A stretch of 64,000 nt of DNA from Actinophytocola sp035634895. GTDB lineage: Bacteria > Actinomycetota > Actinomycetes > Mycobacteriales > Pseudonocardiaceae. The stretch lies in NCBI RefSeq assembly GCF_035634895.1, contig NZ_DASQCC010000127.1, positions 1-64,000 on the forward strand, in the 5' to 3' direction. Of the stretch, positions 1-9,418 are shown piece by piece. The notes below the pieces were generated by a model, which ran no database searches, had not been told where the DNA came from, and worked only from the letters and a program-made list of their open reading frames with translations. The stretch's first letter is position 1, and each line of letters opens with the position of its first letter. A program made the position numbers and the translations under genes.

Positions 1-473
1 GACAGCGCGAAGGCCTCCAGCAGCAGGTAGTTCCGGTGCCAGGGCCCGGCCAGTGCGATCCGCTCCAGCTTGTCGACCCCCATCATGGGCAGGCCCTTGG
101 TGACGAGGACGAACAGGGCGTACGCCGCCAGGCACGCCAGCGCCACCGGCAGCAGCTCGTAGGACCTCGTGGACCGCGCGGGCCGCGCCTCGTCGAACGT
201 CCGCCGCTGCGGTGCGAGCAGGTCCGCGATCGCCATCGCGACGAGGGCGAGCGCGAACCCCGTGGCCGCCCTCGGAATCTCCTCCACCACGATCCCCGAG
301 TACGCGGCGGCTCCCGCGATGAGGTTGACCAGCGGGCCGAACGTGACGAACACGAACACCGCGGCGATGCTCACCAGGACGTTCCGCGTCCCGCCTCGGA
401 GGTAGAGCCGGACCAGGACGGCCAGTGAAACGGCGAGGTCGACCAGCACGACCGCCGCGGCCTGTGCGGTCAA
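1..473 (-). CDS. Multi-pass membrane protein, 3' end outside the window
   Basis: The reverse strand reads open from a TTG at 473 to the window edge, about 157 codons. A GAGAGG ribosome binding site lies 5 nt before the TTG, and an in-frame stop lies about 50 nt further upstream, so no longer start fits. The product has four to five hydrophobic stretches (roughly residues 3-28, 32-62, 72-90, 110-130) separated by short basic loops. I do not recognise the family. It could be an uncharacterised actinobacterial transporter-like membrane protein. The C-terminal part, which might decide this, is missing. Confidence 0.65.
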   Translation of the reverse strand, partial: MTAQAAAVVLVDLAVSLAVLVRLYLRGGTRNVLVSIAAVFVFVTFGPLVNLIAGAAAYSGIVVEEIPRAATGFALALVAMAIADLLAPQRRTFDEARPARSTRSYELLPVALACLAAYALFVLVTKGLPMMGVDKLERIALAGPWHRNYLLLEAFAL

Positions 474-840
474 CCGGACCTCTCGCTCTCGCCCGAGGAA
501 GCGCGTTCCGGTGCGCGGTCACCACGCGTCGAAGCGTGCCCATGTCCCCGGGGTCCCGTCCCGACACCGTGGTGCGACACGGCCCCGAAGCGGTCGGACA
601 GGTCTCGGCTCACGGTGTTGCCACCCATCGGTCAATCAGCTGGCTGGTGGGACCCACCACCGCCCGTGACGCTAGGGGAGGCTGGACGCGGCCCGCCACA
701 CGGAACGATCGATCTCAGCCCAACGGTGGGGATGTCCGCTCGAACGGGTGGTTCCGGTCCACGCCGGCGACACCCGATAACCAACGGCGATAAGAGAAGG
801 TCTTGGACCCGTCGTGCCTGCCCGGGCCACGCTGGCGAGC
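474..840. other. Intergenic region between divergent genes
   Basis: This stretch separates the leftward membrane protein from the rightward LLM oxidoreductase, so it should carry both promoters. I see no confident -35/-10 pair, RNA gene or repeat. Short ORFs here lack a ribosome binding site and recognisable motifs. Confidence 0.5.
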
Positions 841-1692
841 ATGGAGCTGGGAGTACAGGGACTGAACGCCAAGGCCGTGCTCGGGCCGGACCACACGGTG
901 CGGCTCGCGCGGCTCGCCGAGGAGCTGGGCTACACGTCGTGGTGGGTCGGTGAGCACGTGGTGCTGCCGAGCCCGCGAACCCCCGAGTCGCCGATGGCGT
1001 CGACCGATCCCATCCTGGACCCGTTGGCGCAGCTGGCTTTCGTGGCCGCCGTGACCACGCGGATCCAGCTCGGCACCGGGATCGTCATCCTGCCGCAGCG
1101 CAACCCCGTGGTGCTGGCGAAGCAGGTGGCCAGCCTGGACGTGCTGAGCGGGGGGCGGTTCATGCTCGGCGTCGGCGCGGGCTACCTGGAACCGGAGCTG
1201 GCCGCGGTCGGCGTCGACCTCGCGACGCGTGGCAGCCGGACGGACGAGTACCTGGACGCCATGGCGTCGCTGTGGCACGACGAGGCGCCCGCGTTCCACG
1301 GCCGGCACGTCTCGTTCGAGAAGGTCGACGCGTATCCACGCCCCGAGAACGTGCGGATCGTCGTCGGCGGGCACAGCCGGGCGGCGTTCCGGCGGGCGGT
1401 GTCCCGCGGCCACGGCTGGTTCGGCAACGGCGGGCCGGAGGACCTGGTGGCACACCTCGATGGCCTGGCGCGGGCCGCGGACGAGGTCGACCGGCCGGCG
1501 CACCTCGGTCGCCTGGAGATCAACTACATGCAGCTGAACCCAGTGCGGCTCGACGCGCCGACCGTGGCCCGGTACGCGGCGCTCGGCGTCGACCGGTTGA
1601 TCGTCTTCCCGCTGCCGCTCGAGGACCCGGACGACGTCGCCCGGTTCCTGGAGTACCACGCGGACCTGGTCACCCGCCGGCGACCGGGCTGA
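841..1692 (+). CDS. LLM-class F420-dependent oxidoreductase
   Basis: A 283-aa flavin/F420 TIM-barrel enzyme of the luciferase-like monooxygenase superfamily. Visible family features are an N-terminal EELGYTSWWVGEHVV strand, the LGTGIVILPQRNPVVLAKQ segment, the SGGRFMLGVGAGYLEPE loop, and the TRGSRTDEYLDAM helix typical of the TIGR03619-like subgroup. The length is normal. The substrate cannot be read from sequence; relatives oxidise or reduce varied small molecules with F420. The ORF also has an upstream GTG at 814, but homology begins at the ATG at 841 (MELGVQGLN). The gene stands alone, with a transporter gene following after about 115 bp. Confidence 0.85.
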   Translation: MELGVQGLNAKAVLGPDHTVRLARLAEELGYTSWWVGEHVVLPSPRTPESPMASTDPILDPLAQLAFVAAVTTRIQLGTGIVILPQRNPVVLAKQVASLDVLSGGRFMLGVGAGYLEPELAAVGVDLATRGSRTDEYLDAMASLWHDEAPAFHGRHVSFEKVDAYPRPENVRIVVGGHSRAAFRRAVSRGHGWFGNGGPEDLVAHLDGLARAADEVDRPAHLGRLEINYMQLNPVRLDAPTVARYAALGVDRLIVFPLPLEDPDDVARFLEYHADLVTRRRPG

Positions 1693-1809
1693 CCCGGCTC
1701 CGGTGTCACGAGAAGTCGCCGGTCGATCCCTCGGATGCAGTATGCGGTATGCCTGTTTTCCCGCGTACGATCTTGCGCGAGACCCTTTTCCCGCGAAGGG
1801 ATCACCGCA

Positions 1810-3246
1810 ATGACGAGGCAGCACGACGACGTGTCATCTTCGGCGGCCTGGCGGTTCCCCGCCCGGTACCTGCCCCGGCCGGAGGTCCGGCCGTTACCGG
1901 CGCCGCCGGCGTCCACCTGGCGCATCATCGGTCCCGGCGTCATCGCCGCCGGGGTCGGGCTGGCGTCCGGCGAGTTCATCCTCTTCCCCTACATCGCGTC
2001 CCAGGTGGGGCTCGTCTTCGTCTGGGCGGCGGTGGTCGGGCTCGTCACGCAGTTCTTCCTGAACATGGAGATCGAGCGGTACACGCTCGCCACCGGCGAG
2101 ACCGCGCTCACCGGCTTCAGCAGGTTCTGGCGGCACTGGGGCCTGGTGTTCGCGGTGCTGACGATCTTCGCGAACCTGTGGCCCGGCTGGGCGACCAGCT
2201 CCGCCACGATGATCACCTACCTGACGGGCGGCGGGAACGTCGCCCTGATCACCGTGGCGCTGCTGCTGTTGATCGGCCTCATCCTGACGCTGGCGCCGGT
2301 GGTCTACGTTGCCCTGGAACGCGCGGAGATGGTGAAGGTCGCGGCCGTGCTGGTCCTCCTGCTCGTCGGCGCGATCGTCGCGATCTCGGCGGACGCGTGG
2401 GCGGACGTGCCGAAGATCGTCACCGACGCGTCGGTGCCCGTCGACACGCTCGGGCTCGCGCTGCTGATGGGCGCGCTCGCGTTCGCCGGCGCCGGCGGCG
2501 GGCAGAACCTGGTGCAGAGCAACTGGATCCGCGACAAGGGCTTCGCCATGGGCCGGTACGTGCCGCGGATCACGAGCCCGGTCACCGGCAAGCCCGAGGC
2601 CGCGCCGAGCACCGGTTTCATCTTCGAGCCGACCGACGAGCACCTGTCGCGCTGGCGTTCCTGGTGGCGTTTCGCGAACCGCGAGCAGCTGTCCACGTTC
2701 GTGCTGATCACGTTCCTGACGATCCTGTTCACGTCGCTGCTGTCCTACTCGACCGTGTACGGCAAGCCGGACCTGGAGAACAACATCGGCTTCCTGCAGA
2801 CCGAGGGCGAGGTGCTCAAGTCGGACGTTGGGCCGTGGTTCGGCGTCCTGTTCTGGGTGATCGGCGCGTTCTCCCTGTTCGCCGCGGCGCTGGGCATCGT
2901 CGACTACACCGCACGGCTGGTCGCGGACGTGGTCAAGACCTCCTACGCCAGGGACACCAAGGAAAGCACGCTCTACTTCGGCGTGGTGTGGGTCCTGGTG
3001 CTGGTCGGCTGCCTGATCGTGGCCGCCGGCTTCGCACAGCCGCTGGTGCTGCTGGTGATCTCCGCGTGCGTCGGCGGTCTGATGATGTTCATCTACTCCG
3101 GGCTGCTGATCCTGCTCAACCGCAGGGTGCTGCCGCGGCAGATCCGCATCCGCGCCGGGCGGGCGGCGGTGCTCGGCTGGTCGGTCGCGCTGTTCGGCGT
3201 GCTGAGCGTGCTGACACTCATCGAGCAGCTCGGCAAGCTGTTCTGA
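1810..3246 (+). CDS. Nramp-family metal transporter-like protein
   Basis: A 478-aa integral membrane protein with about 11 hydrophobic segments. The first segment reads PGVIAAGVGLASGEF, the region where true Nramp proteins carry the metal-binding DPGN motif. A GAGGGQN segment follows around residue 230. Absence of DPGN suggests the divergent Nramp-like branch common in actinobacteria, so substrate (Mn, Fe, Mg or other) is open. A soluble stretch rich in charged residues (roughly residues 245-290) interrupts the membrane part. The start is the ATG at 1810, with GAAGGGA about 8 nt upstream; an in-frame ATG at 1735 has no good site. It converges on the FHA-like gene. Confidence 0.75.
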   Translation: MTRQHDDVSSSAAWRFPARYLPRPEVRPLPAPPASTWRIIGPGVIAAGVGLASGEFILFPYIASQVGLVFVWAAVVGLVTQFFLNMEIERYTLATGETALTGFSRFWRHWGLVFAVLTIFANLWPGWATSSATMITYLTGGGNVALITVALLLLIGLILTLAPVVYVALERAEMVKVAAVLVLLLVGAIVAISADAWADVPKIVTDASVPVDTLGLALLMGALAFAGAGGGQNLVQSNWIRDKGFAMGRYVPRITSPVTGKPEAAPSTGFIFEPTDEHLSRWRSWWRFANREQLSTFVLITFLTILFTSLLSYSTVYGKPDLENNIGFLQTEGEVLKSDVGPWFGVLFWVIGAFSLFAAALGIVDYTARLVADVVKTSYARDTKESTLYFGVVWVLVLVGCLIVAAGFAQPLVLLVISACVGGLMMFIYSGLLILLNRRVLPRQIRIRAGRAAVLGWSVALFGVLSVLTLIEQLGKLF

Positions 3247-3315
3247 CGGGGGTGCCGACGGCCGGCGGCGACTGGTCCAGAACGTCCACAGTGGAGGGTG
3301 GCGGAAGGTGCGCGG

Positions 3316-4125
3316 TCAGAAGTCGCGTGCCGCCTGCTCGACCTCGTCGAGGTCCTCGGCCGTCACCAGCCGGTACTCGGCGACCCGCTTGCCGACCGCG
3401 AACCTCGGGTTCTGGATCCGCCCGCTGCGGGCCTCCGAATAGGGGTCCGCCAGCTCACCGAACGCGATCTGCGACACCGCCCGGATCGCGTCGTCGACCC
3501 GTTGCGGCCGCTCGAGGTTCCACGCGTCGCCGCCGCGCCAGGCGCGGATCCGTTCGTAGATCCGGCGGTTCGTCGGCGGGAACGGGGAGTCGTCGTCGCC
3601 GGCCAGCCACGGTTCGGCCAGGGCCAGGGCGACGTACCACTCCTTGGAGCGCCGGGTCAGCTGTCCTTTTCGGACATGCGGCTTCAGCTCGGTGTCGTGG
3701 TGGACCGAGGCCATCGGATGCTCGGTCACGGCCGTGTAGTGCACGGTGAACGTCATCAGCAGGTCCGTGTACAGGTCGATCCCGACCCGCTTTCCCGCCA
3801 GCACGATCAGCTCGTTCTTGCCGTCGTCCAGCAGGGCACGCATGTCCCGCACGAGCGTCACCCGCCGCGCGCCGCCCGGCGCGTCCAGCAGGCTCGACAG
3901 CCGGCCCTCGCCCGCGCCGAGCCAGCGCAGCCACGCGGCCTCGGCGCCGACGACCAGCTCGGCCAGCGTGCCCGACACGTGCGGCGCGCAACCCGGCAGC
4001 CGCAGCTCGACCCGTCCCGGTCCGGGTCCGGCCGCCGAATGCGGGTCACGACCGAACACCAGCCGCTCACCCGGGCCGAGCATCACCGGATGCAAGTCGC
4101 TGCCCCGCACCATGACCTGCGGCAT
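3316..4125 (-). CDS. FHA-domain-like protein
   Basis: About 269 aa. The N-terminal ~110 residues resemble a forkhead-associated fold: a LGPGERLVFGRDPHS strand-loop near the start, then a beta-rich segment. FHA domains bind phosphothreonine. The C-terminal half contains PTNRRIYERIRAWRGG and resembles the winged-helix-like tail seen on some actinobacterial FHA proteins linked to kinases. The ATG at 4125 has GGGGAG about 4 nt upstream; ATGs at 4140 and 4212 are alternatives. It lies about 150 bp downstream of the kinase gene on the same strand, so it may read or scaffold that kinase's phosphorylation. Partner assignment is inference. Confidence 0.6.
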   Translation of the reverse strand: MPQVMVRGSDLHPVMLGPGERLVFGRDPHSAAGPGPGRVELRLPGCAPHVSGTLAELVVGAEAAWLRWLGAGEGRLSSLLDAPGGARRVTLVRDMRALLDDGKNELIVLAGKRVGIDLYTDLLMTFTVHYTAVTEHPMASVHHDTELKPHVRKGQLTRRSKEWYVALALAEPWLAGDDDSPFPPTNRRIYERIRAWRGGDAWNLERPQRVDDAIRAVSQIAFGELADPYSEARSGRIQNPRFAVGKRVAEYRLVTAEDLDEVEQAARDF

Positions 4126-4281
4126 CCCACTCCCCACCATCGGATCCGATGGACGGCAGACTACCCGGCGCGGGACCGCCACCGGGAGACGAATGGCGGT
4201 AGACATGGCCATACGGTCGCATTTCCGAGCGCCGCCGCGCAGGCGGAACGTTCCTAGTGCCCCGTCCAGGTGGAGTGGGCA

Positions 4282-7200
4282 CTAGCAGCCGATCGAGGAG
4301 AGGCGCTTCTCCCCCGCGTCGGCGAGGTTGTCACACAGGCGCCGCACCGCCGCCGCCGGTTCCAACTGCCAGACGCCGACGTCGGTGTCGGTGCCGCCGG
4401 ACACGAGCAGCTTCCCGTCGGCCGAGAACACGATCTCGTTGAGCGGTGAGGAGTGCCCGGAGAGCACGGCCAGCAACCGCCGGTTGGGCAGATCCCACAG
4501 CCGCACGACCGAGTCGTCCGTGGTGATCGTCGCCAGCGTGCGGCCGTCCCGCGAGATGGCGACCTCCCGGACGGTCGAGCTGTGCCGGCCGAACCGGTAG
4601 CGCACCTTCCCGGTCGCCGCGTCGCGGACCTGGAGGTAGCCGCCGACGCCCGCGGTGACGATCGAGCGGCCGTCCGGCGTGAACACCGCGGTCACCAGCG
4701 TGTCGGTGTCGAGTGGAACCGGCTTCTCCTTGCCGAAGTCCGGCAGCCGCCACGACAGCATGGTCGCGGTGTTGTCGCCGTCGGTGTCGCTGCCGACCCG
4801 CGAATCACCCTGGTTGTCGATGAGCGCGAGCAGGCGGCGGCCGTCCGGTGAGAACGCCAGCTTGGCCGGGAACTGGTCGTTGCCGAGCGGGAGGTCCGCG
4901 ACCTGTTCGAGCGTGGCCACCGCCCACACGCCGACCCGGTAGTCGGCCGGCATCTCGAGGCTCACCGGGTTCTGGTGCGCGGCGGCGAACAGCTTCCCGT
5001 CGGGTGAGACGGCGAGGACGCCCCGGAACTCGCGCTTGTCGAGGTGGATCGACCGCGGGCGGGTGAGGTCGCCGTTGCGTGCCGTCACGGTCAGCGTGCC
5101 ACCGACGGACCCGGTGATGCGCGTCCCGTCCGGGGTGTAGCGGATGGTGTAGGTCGCGGAGTCGAGGCTCGACTGCCCGACGTCCGCGCCGGTGCGGATG
5201 TCCCACGTGGTGAGCGCGCCGTCCGCGTCGCCCGCGGTCGCGGTCCGGCCGTCCGGGCCGATGTCCAGGCCGGTCACCGACGCGGTCAGCTTCGAGTGCC
5301 AGTTCACGTTGGTCTGCCAGCGAAGCACGGTGCCGTCGCTGGCGGCCGCGACCCGCGTGCGGCCGTCTGCGGACACGGCGATCGAGAGCACGGTGCGGCC
5401 GGTCGTGGTGCCGCTCCTCGGCCCCTGCGTGAGGGAGCCGGAGAAGTCGCCGTTCAGCGGGTCCCACAGGGTCAGCGCGGTCGAGTCGCTGTTGGTGTAC
5501 AGGACGGTGCCGTCGGGGTTGAACGCGATCGACGACGGCCCCTGCCCAGGATCGGTGGTGTGCCTGGTGATGTCGGGGAAGGCCCGCACCAGCGCGCCAG
5601 TCTCCGGGTTCCACAGCCGGATCGTGTTGTCCGCGACGCTGGCGGTCGCCAGCAGGTTGGGGGAGAACGCCACGAGCACCGAGATGATCCCGTCCTCGCC
5701 GTGCCGCCCGGTCTTCGCGTGCTCGGTGTTGGCCGACACGAGCGTGCCGTCGACGGTGTTCCACAGGTCCAGTCCGCCTGCGCCGTCACCGACCGCGAGC
5801 CGTTCGCCGGAGTTGCTGTAGGCGAGGCTGAACGTGTTGGTCCTGCCGGTGCCGATCCAGCGGTTCACCCTGCCGGTCCTCGGGTTCCACTCCCCGATCC
5901 CGATGGTGAGGTCCGACCGGATGCTCACCGCCGCCAGCGCCGTGCTGTCCGGGCGCCACGCCACCGGCCCGATGGCGGGCTGGGCGTCGGCGAGCCGGCT
6001 GACCGGCTTGCCGTCCGGGATGGACCAGACCCTGATGCCGCTCGTGGTGTCGCCCTTCTCGGCGTTGACCGACGAGACCGCGAGAAGACGGCCGTCCGGG
6101 GAGAACCGCACCGCGAGGATCGAGCCCTTCAGCCTGATGTCGATGTCGAGCCGCTCGCGCCTGGTCATGTCCCAGACCACGACCTGGCCCTCCCCCGAGC
6201 CGACCGCGATCATCCCGCCGTTCGCGGTGACGTCGATCGTGTAGCCCTGGGGCAGCCCGGAGGCGAAGTGCGACGGGTAGGTGAGCATCGGCGCGGACAG
6301 CAACGCGCCGCGGGCCTCCGAGGTCGGGCTGGTGTGCCAGCTCCTGACGGCCTTGCTCATCGCGTCGATCGGGTCGGTGTACGCCTCCGCCTGCGACTCC
6401 GCCGCGAGTGCCCGCGACTCGGCCACGTTGCGGGCGTCGTCCGCCTCGCCACGCGCGACGAACGCGACGAAACCGGCCACGAGCGCGAGCACCAGGAACG
6501 TCGCGAGGCCGACGACCACGCCACGCAGCCTGCGGTTGGTCCGCCGCCGGTCCCGCTCGCCGGCCCGCAGGAACGCCTGCTCGTCGTGCGTCAGGTCGGT
6601 CCGCCCGTTCGACCAGTCGAGCGCCGCGGCCAGCCGCGCGCCCCGGTACAGGTCGCCGCGGTCCTGCCCACCGGTCCGCCAGTTGGCGGCCGCCTCACCG
6701 AGCCGCTGGCGCACGAGCAGGCCGTCGCGGTCCTCCTCGACCCACTGCCGCAGCCGGGGCCACGCCGTCAGCAACGCGTCGTGCGACAGGGAGACGGCGT
6801 CGCTGTCGACCGTGACGAGCCGCGCCGCCACCAGACTTTCGAGGATCCTCGGCGGCACCTCGGCCCTCGGCGCCCGCCGCCGCGCGATGCCGCCGCCCTC
6901 CAGCAGCGTGACCATGCGCAGCAGCGTGGCACGCAGCGCCCACCGGTCCGGCTCGGCGAGCCGCGAGTACACGCCGTCGGCGGTGAGCGCGACGGCCCGG
7001 TCGACGCCGCCCGTGCGCTGGTACCCCTCCAGCGTCAGCCGGTTCCCGTGGCGGTTGTGCCAGGTCTCCCGCAGCGCGTGCGCGAGCCGCGGCAGCGCGC
7101 CCGCGTCGTGGCCCGCGTCGGTGATCAGCCGGTCCACCAGGCCGGGCTCCAGCTCCAGGCCCGCCGCCTCGGCCGGCAGGGTGACGACCCGGGTCAGCTC

Positions 7201-8727
7201 GTCGGCCGTCAGCGGGCCGAGCACGTACGGCGCGTCCAGCGACGGCTTCAGCGACGGCAGCGTGATGCAGTGCTCGACGAAGTCCGCGCGCACCGCGACT
7301 ACCACCCGCGCCGGCCACGCGCTCGCCAGCGCCGTCGCGAACGCCTCCCGCTCGCGCTGGTTGGCGCACTGCGTGAACAGCTCCTCGGCCTGGTCGACGG
7401 CCACGACCAGCGGCGCGTTCCCGCCGGCGGACCTGCACAGCTCGCCGAAGTCGCCGGGCCGGACCCACAGCCGCTGCGCGAGCTCGCGCGGGTTCGTGTG
7501 GGTGAGCGCGGCGAGCCGGGCGGCGAGCGTGCCGATCGGCCGGTCCCCCGGCGTCATGGCCAGCGACTTCGCGCCGGCCTTCGCCTGTGCGGCGAGCAGC
7601 CCGGCGTTGAGCAGCGACGACTTGCCGGCACCCGACGCGCCGACGACCAGCAGCGGGCCGTCGTTCGCCTGGTGGCGGGCCAGCCGCGCGAGCAGGTTCC
7701 GCACGGCCTCCTCGCGGCCGAAGAACCAGTCGCTGTCCCGGATCCCGAAGCTCTGCAGGCCGGGGTAGGGGCAGCTGTCGGTGCTCGCGGCGACCGGCGG
7801 GGTCGCCTGGTCCCGCAGGAACGACATGAGCAGCTGCACGAAGTGGTCGCCCTGGTGGGTCGTCGCGACCTCGGCCGCGGTCGGCGCCTCCGCCGTGACG
7901 GTGCTGATCACGCTGGCCGCCGCTTTCATCAGCTCCCCGGCCGTCGGGTACCGCCGCCGGGGGTCCTTCTCCATGCCCGTGCGCACGACGAGGTCCATGG
8001 CCGGCGGGATGCGCCGGTCGAACAGGGACGGCGCGGGCGGTGGGTCGGACAGCTGGGCGGCGAGCTTGCCGACGGTGTCCGGCGCGGGGAACGGCACCCG
8101 CCCGGTCAGGCACTGGAACAGCACGCAGGCCAGCGAGTACACGTCCGACGATGGGTCGAGCGTGCCGTCGGTGCCCCGCATCAGGCGCTCGGGCGCCATG
8201 TAGTCGAGCGTGCCGACGTAGTCGCCGGTGTTGGTCAGCTGCGTGACGTCCTCGGCGATCGGGCGCGCGATGCCGAAGTCCGCGAGGTAGGCGTTGCCGG
8301 CCTCGTCGAGCAGGATGTTGGCGGGCTTGACGTCCCGGTGCAGCACCCCGGCCGCGTGCGCGGCGTCGAGCGCGCTCGCCACCTGGCCGAGGACCTCGAT
8401 CGCGCGGGCCGGCGACAGCGGCCCGTCGGCGAGCACCCGCTTGAGGTCCGGGCCCTCGATCAGCGCCATGTCGAGGTAGAGCCGGCCGTCGATCTCGCCG
8501 AAGTCGTGGACCGGGACGATGTGCGGCTCGTTCAGTCCCGCGACGAGCCTCGCCTCCCGGCGGAAGCGGGCGAGGAACTCCGGCTCCGCGAAGCCGGGGA
8601 GCCTCTTGAGCGCGACGTGCCGGTCGCGGACGGTGTCGTAGGCGCGGTGCACCTCGCCCATGCCACCGCGCCCGAGCAGCTCCTCTATGCGATACGGACC
8701 GAACAACTCCGCGACCGTATCCGTCAT
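4282..8727 (-). CDS. Ser/Thr protein kinase-STAND NTPase-WD40 fusion
   Basis: A 1481-aa signalling protein. Residues 10-275 are a Hanks-type kinase with the GRGGMGEV glycine loop, VALK (Lys41), HRDVKPAN (Asp132), DFG (Asp150) and an activation loop ending GTLDYMAPE, so it should be active. Residues 320-720 form a STAND NTPase with Walker A GASGAGKSS (363-371) and Walker B LVVAVDQAEE (about 440-449). A predicted transmembrane helix (LRGVVVGLATFLVLALVAG) lies near residue 740. From about 810 to the end are repeated WD40 units. The kinase and NTPase are probably cytoplasmic, which would put the propeller outside if the helix truly spans. The ATG has GGGGAGGG upstream. The two membrane coiled-coil genes lie just upstream. 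Confidence 0.9.
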   Translation of the reverse strand: MTDTVAELFGPYRIEELLGRGGMGEVHRAYDTVRDRHVALKRLPGFAEPEFLARFRREARLVAGLNEPHIVPVHDFGEIDGRLYLDMALIEGPDLKRVLADGPLSPARAIEVLGQVASALDAAHAAGVLHRDVKPANILLDEAGNAYLADFGIARPIAEDVTQLTNTGDYVGTLDYMAPERLMRGTDGTLDPSSDVYSLACVLFQCLTGRVPFPAPDTVGKLAAQLSDPPPAPSLFDRRIPPAMDLVVRTGMEKDPRRRYPTAGELMKAAASVISTVTAEAPTAAEVATTHQGDHFVQLLMSFLRDQATPPVAASTDSCPYPGLQSFGIRDSDWFFGREEAVRNLLARLARHQANDGPLLVVGASGAGKSSLLNAGLLAAQAKAGAKSLAMTPGDRPIGTLAARLAALTHTNPRELAQRLWVRPGDFGELCRSAGGNAPLVVAVDQAEELFTQCANQREREAFATALASAWPARVVVAVRADFVEHCITLPSLKPSLDAPYVLGPLTADELTRVVTLPAEAAGLELEPGLVDRLITDAGHDAGALPRLAHALRETWHNRHGNRLTLEGYQRTGGVDRAVALTADGVYSRLAEPDRWALRATLLRMVTLLEGGGIARRRAPRAEVPPRILESLVAARLVTVDSDAVSLSHDALLTAWPRLRQWVEEDRDGLLVRQRLGEAAANWRTGGQDRGDLYRGARLAAALDWSNGRTDLTHDEQAFLRAGERDRRRTNRRLRGVVVGLATFLVLALVAGFVAFVARGEADDARNVAESRALAAESQAEAYTDPIDAMSKAVRSWHTSPTSEARGALLSAPMLTYPSHFASGLPQGYTIDVTANGGMIAVGSGEGQVVVWDMTRRERLDIDIRLKGSILAVRFSPDGRLLAVSSVNAEKGDTTSGIRVWSIPDGKPVSRLADAQPAIGPVAWRPDSTALAAVSIRSDLTIGIGEWNPRTGRVNRWIGTGRTNTFSLAYSNSGERLAVGDGAGGLDLWNTVDGTLVSANTEHAKTGRHGEDGIISVLVAFSPNLLATASVADNTIRLWNPETGALVRAFPDITRHTTDPGQGPSSIAFNPDGTVLYTNSDSTALTLWDPLNGDFSGSLTQGPRSGTTTGRTVLSIAVSADGRTRVAAASDGTVLRWQTNVNWHSKLTASVTGLDIGPDGRTATAGDADGALTTWDIRTGADVGQSSLDSATYTIRYTPDGTRITGSVGGTLTVTARNGDLTRPRSIHLDKREFRGVLAVSPDGKLFAAAHQNPVSLEMPADYRVGVWAVATLEQVADLPLGNDQFPAKLAFSPDGRRLLALIDNQGDSRVGSDTDGDNTATMLSWRLPDFGKEKPVPLDTDTLVTAVFTPDGRSIVTAGVGGYLQVRDAATGKVRYRFGRHSSTVREVAISRDGRTLATITTDDSVVRLWDLPNRRLLAVLSGHSSPLNEIVFSADGKLLVSGGTDTDVGVWQLEPAAAVRRLCDNLADAGEKRLSSIGC

Positions 8728-8766
8728 GTGCGCGCCCTCCCCGCTTCTGTTCCTACGGGCGCATGA

Positions 8767-9417
8767 TTATTTACACTTGTCGCGCATGTCCTGGATGGCG
8801 GCGCTCACCTCCGCGTCCGACGCGGTGGAGGGCAGGTCCCAGATGAAGTGCTTCGTCGCGTCGACGCACGGCTGCAACGCCGAGTTCTGTGACTCCAGGT
8901 CACCGTTGTGCTGCTGGGCGTCGGACTTGTCCCCCTCGGCCGCCGAGGCGTCCTTCTTGGCGTCGGCCAGCTCGGCCTGCTTGTCGTTCAGTACCGAGGT
9001 CGCCTTGTCGTGGTCGCTGTTCGCGGACACGAACAGGCCGGCGAACACGCCGGCGCCGGCGAACATGAGCACCGCGGCCAGGATCAGGATGATCTTCGCC
9101 GTGTTCTTCGGCCTGGCGGGCTCCGGCGAGAGACCCGGCTGGCCGCCCGTGTAGTACGACGGGAAGGACGCCGTGGGCTGGGGCTGCTGCTGTGGCATGC
9201 CCCCGGCCGGGGACTGCGGGTAGGACGAGGCCGGGAACGGGGCCGAGTAAGGGTTCTGCGGCTGCTGCTGCGGGATCCCGTACGGGTTCGACGGCTGCGG
9301 GGCGCCGTAGGGGTTCGGCGGCGGCTGCGGGGGGTCGTACGCCTGCCCGGCCTGTGTCTGGTCGTTCGAGCCCGGGTAGCCGGACTGGTTCTGTGGGTTC
9401 GAGAAGTAGTCGGTCAT
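8767..9417 (-). CDS. Pro/Gln/Asn-rich single-pass membrane protein with coiled coil
   Basis: About 216 aa. Residues 1-105 are a disordered region rich in Pro, Gln, Asn, Tyr and Gly (repeats such as NPYGAPQ and NPYGIPQQQ). One transmembrane helix follows (AKIILILAAVLMFAGAGVFAGLFV), then a charged heptad-rich segment (NDKQAELADAKKDASAAE) and a C-terminal part with two cysteines (PCVDATK and DKCK). The C-terminal half is clearly related to the next gene upstream, with the same CxDATK motif, so this is a tandem duplication. The ATG at 9417 lies one base after that gene's stop, so the pair is coupled. Its position just before the kinase gene suggests a membrane partner or substrate of the kinase; this is inference. 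Confidence 0.7.
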   Translation of the reverse strand: MTDYFSNPQNQSGYPGSNDQTQAGQAYDPPQPPPNPYGAPQPSNPYGIPQQQPQNPYSAPFPASSYPQSPAGGMPQQQPQPTASFPSYYTGGQPGLSPEPARPKNTAKIILILAAVLMFAGAGVFAGLFVSANSDHDKATSVLNDKQAELADAKKDASAAEGDKSDAQQHNGDLESQNSALQPCVDATKHFIWDLPSTASDAEVSAAIQDMRDKCK

Positions 9418-9418
9418 G

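Noticed and set aside
5044..8766. 1240-codon forward ORF opposite the kinase gene
   Set aside because: Arg/Pro/Val-rich shadow frame without motifs or start signal; the reverse strand encodes a clear kinase-WD40 protein.
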